DNA of 64,000 bases from Mayamaea pseudoterrestris (lineage: Eukaryota; Bacillariophyta; Bacillariophyceae; Sellaphorales; Sellaphoraceae): NCBI GenBank assembly GCA_027923505.1, contig BROI01000011.1:496001-560000 (forward strand), written 5' to 3'. Position numbers and translations under genes: made by a program. Below, piece by piece: positions 61,345 to 64,000 of this stretch. Positions within the stretch are counted from its first letter, which is position 1. Each line of letters begins with the position of its first letter. The notes beneath the pieces were generated by a model. The model searched no databases, had not been told where the DNA came from, and worked only from the letters and a program-made list of their open reading frames with translations.

Positions 61345-64000
61345 TTAACTTACGTACAGACTAGACGCGAATACGATATCCCGCTTGATGGCGACACTGG
61401 CGGACTCAACCTTGCGGTAAAGGGTCGGATTGCCGATGACTCGAGCGCAATTCCTGACTTCGCGCAGCAACTCGTCTAGCCTCGTGATTGCTCGAACAAT
61501 CAAGCCTTCCTTAATGTCGGTCAAAGCGCATATTTGTTTAAACTCGACTCCCAGAGCCCATTCATAGATGACATGGACCAACCCGAAATTCATGCTTGCG
61601 TCGCAATACTCGCCAGGGTCAACTTTGAGTCCTTGTTCCTTCTGAAGTAAGCCTAGGTTCGTGGCGATCTGTTTCATTTGGTTGCAGCAAGTCACCAAAT
61701 TTTCGGGAAGCTCCATATCCAGCTCTTCGTCCGTAGAACGACCCTGAAACACAAGCGCGCTCAACACTGCTGCAATCTCTTCGGGCTCGAGCTCGTCGAT
61801 GATACCTTCAAAGATCATTTCCGTCAATATTAGTTCCTCGGTCGAGTTGCACTCACAGGCTACTCGACCCTTGACCGACACGGTCTCATTTTGCTCAATG
61901 TAGCCAAGCTTTCGCAAGACACTCTTCTTATTCATAAAGTCTGGGAAGAGTGACAGACTTTCATTGGACAATAGGTGCTCCAAGGTCTTGACGTGGGCGC
62001 GCAAGGTCTCCTTTCGCTCCAGCTCGCCAAAGTACTTTTCGAGGTTTGGGCTGTATTGAGACGAGTTAGACCGTACTTGTGACAACAACTCTTTGGCGTG
62101 GGCGCAAACTTGCTGAATCTCGACTGCATCAGCGCCTCGTTTGACAAAGCTGCTCAAATCGAGCATTGGCAAGCCGGAATCCCGACCTTGCTCGGCCTTC
62201 TCCGAGTCAATCAAGCAACTCATGCTTTTGCTTAGCTCCTCGTCGCCTTTTGCTGTTCCGCGATGACTAACGCTAGATCCCATATCCATCTTCTTCTTGC
62301 CAATGGCTGTCATGCTAGCGAACGGATCACTTGGGCGGCCAGTCGACTTCATTCCCGCAAACGGGTTCGCCACGGCCGTCGACCGAGGCGCGCTGACAGC
62401 AATTGAGGCACTTGCGCCTATATCCTCGACGAAAAGACTCTTTGTATCAATCTTACACTTCTTTGCCGAGACCACCAACACCTGATCCATTCGAATGCTG
62501 GCAGTTGTGTAATATCGCTCTTTGCAAGTGCCCACATACCCCAACCGTAGCGGTTTTCCTATGTTCTTGCCGTCTTTCAATTGAAAACTTGCTGGTAAAA
62601 GAAGCAGGCATACCAATGGTCCATTTTCGTGTGCATCGGGCGACGCAGACGTTGCTCCGATGGCCGAAAACGCATTCCACTTGAGAATAATAGCAGGCGC
62701 TCGAACACACTCGAGTTTTCGTGCGGCTGACACGAGAATGATGCGTCCGGGGCAACAAATGTCACTTATAAGCTCTGGCGCAGACATCGATACAAAATCG
62801 AGAATCTCAGCATTGGCACGTGTCAGTTGCAAGCATGTATTGTAATACGCTTCAAGGTCGTCCAACCCGACGCGATCAATGGCGCCCTTCTTAAATTCGG
62901 CCTCCAGCTTCTCCAAAGTTCGTGTACCCCGAACAAGAAGCCGCGGATATTCTTTAGCCGTCAATGCGCGCTGAGTCGCAAACTCCGAAAACGACCTGGC
63001 GATCATCGACTCCACGCTCATTTCTTCCACTCGCAGCAAGTTTAAGATCATATTATACGTCAAGCGAAATTGACTCGACAACAAGGTGGATGATCCTGTG
63101 AGCATTTGCTTTAATACCTGCTGTGGCGAAGGCTCTTCTCCAAAGCAACACATGATCACCGTCCCCACCTTGTCGAGACCCCGTCGTCCCGCTCTCCCAG
63201 CCATTTGCGTATACTCGCCTGGCTCAAGTACGCGGAACTTTGTTCCGTCGTGTTTCCGAATGGAGTTGAAAACAACAGCTCGAGCGGGCATATTGACCCC
63301 CATTGCCTAAATAGAAGATCAGCAGGGTTAGTTTTAGATGTTGCTCAAAGCGGACATATCACAGGTAAACTCACAAAGGTTTCGGTGGCAAATAGAACTT
63401 TGATGAGGCCCTTGCCGAACAAAATTTCGACCACCTCTTTTAGTAATGGCAAGAGACCACCGTGATGTATGCCAATTCCCCTTTCTACCATTTCACAAAC
63501 AGCAATGACCTGCGGTAAGCTAGCATCATTCTTTGAAAGACGCGCCATGGCCTGCAGACAAAAGCCTTGTACAGCCGAACGTTCCTTTGCAGTATTTAGA
63601 TCCAACGATCGGAGCATCTGAGCAATCTCTTCGCATTTCTTCTGAGAAAAGGAAAACACCACCGTTGGCGTCAAGAGCTCTCTGTCAAGAAACCTGACCA
63701 GCGACATCCAGTTCTGCTTGCTTCCCTGCGCTTGCCACGCTAAGTGTTTTGATCCAGTAGCGTGCGGCTTGGGGGCTTTTGGATCCGCCTTTTTCTTTGG
63801 ATCTTTCGCAGATGGCGGAAGGAGGGCGCGAGTTGCCGCCTTGTACCCTGCCTCGATAAAGCCTCCTTTTCCTTCCATGATTTTGTGGAGCTCCAGGCCC
63901 GCCCAAAGGTGATGCGACAAGGGAACGGGTCGGTAATCCGTCTTGACGACGTGAATTGGCTTTCTCTTGGTACGTCCCACCCAGTCTGCAAACTCTAGCG
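61345..64000 (-). CDS. SKI2: SKI2-type exosome RNA helicase (5' partial)
   Basis: The frame is open to the right edge; the visible part is exons 64000-63375 and 63306-61345 around a 68-nt intron, about 861 residues. The splice restores FATETFAMGVNMPARAVVF. Motifs: FADWVGRTKRKPIHVV and RPVPLSHHLW, VVFSFSQKKCEEIA, GIGIHHGGLLPLLKE, motif VI YTQMAGRAGRRGLD, then the arch-containing region and the C-terminal helical DSHCT domain (RAITRLDELLREVRNCARVI). Wording around RPVPL and the sequence KRGADAVEIQQVC favours SKI2 over MTR4. SKI2 is the helicase of the cytoplasmic Ski complex that feeds mRNA 3' to 5' into the exosome. The N-terminal helicase domain with Walker motifs lies outside the window. Confidence 0.93.

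Overview
The window looks like nuclear DNA of a photosynthetic stramenopile, most likely a diatom. The evidence is short introns (about 60-280 nt) with GT-AG ends and no operons. Several presequences join a signal peptide to an ASAFAP-like motif (a transporter, an alanyl-tRNA synthetase and a small unknown), which is the plastid-import signature of algae with complex red plastids. Several secreted proteins have long PSxxPS tails, as is common in diatoms, and a front-end fatty acid desaturase is present. The species is not identified. About 27 host genes can be supported; I recognised no tRNA, rRNA or CRISPR.

Layout. 1-1643: 3' part of a surface protein with 51-bp coding repeats. 2657-6864 (-): receptor guanylate cyclase with a kinase-like and a PDZ-like domain. 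7795-10998 (+): BRO1/ALIX-like protein with a UBA domain. 11295-12437 (-): E2 enzyme of the UBE2Q type. 13017-14990 (+): a conserved-looking unknown and a plastid NiCoT/UreH-type transporter. 15322-17517 (-): cytochrome b5 front-end desaturase with an unusual N-terminal membrane module. 18142-21399 (+): amine oxidase/cyclopropane synthase fusion. 21453-24604 (-): alanyl-tRNA synthetase. 25023-31055: young Ty3/gypsy element with three LTRs. 31406-33232 (-): CpG-depleted orphan gene. 33538-35463 (+): rhodanese of the TrhO/TSTD2 type fused to Cys clusters and an RRM. 35490-37010 (-): MYND-finger gene and a decayed copy. 37722-40397: coiled-coil, GH26-like and U-box genes. 41517-44138 (+): UvrD-type helicase. 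44335-45330 (-): GDP-L-fucose synthase. 45635-47623 (-) and 56033-56881 (+): two paralogous secreted proteins with an unrecognised domain. 48605-50071 and 53953-55680: two leucine-rich-repeat-like proteins. 51112-51765: RPL10. 52181-53605 (-): BMT5-like methyltransferase with zinc fingers. 57819-64000: plastid-targeted unknown, EF-hand protein, OPA3, and the 3' part of SKI2.

The genes do not form one pathway. Membrane lipid modification recurs (desaturase, cyclopropane synthase), as do ubiquitin and endosomal sorting (UBE2Q, U-box, BRO1-UBA), RNA modification and decay (BMT5-like, TrhO-like, SKI2, AlaRS), and cell-surface or wall proteins (PS-repeat proteins, GH26-like, GDP-fucose supply).

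Two regulatory words recur between genes. TGACGTCA, a CRE/bZIP palindrome, includes an array upstream of AlaRS. TACCGGTA lies upstream of both secreted paralogs. The most anomalous stretch is 31381-33300, where I counted only 19 CpG in 1920 bp while neighbouring genes have roughly ten times that density.
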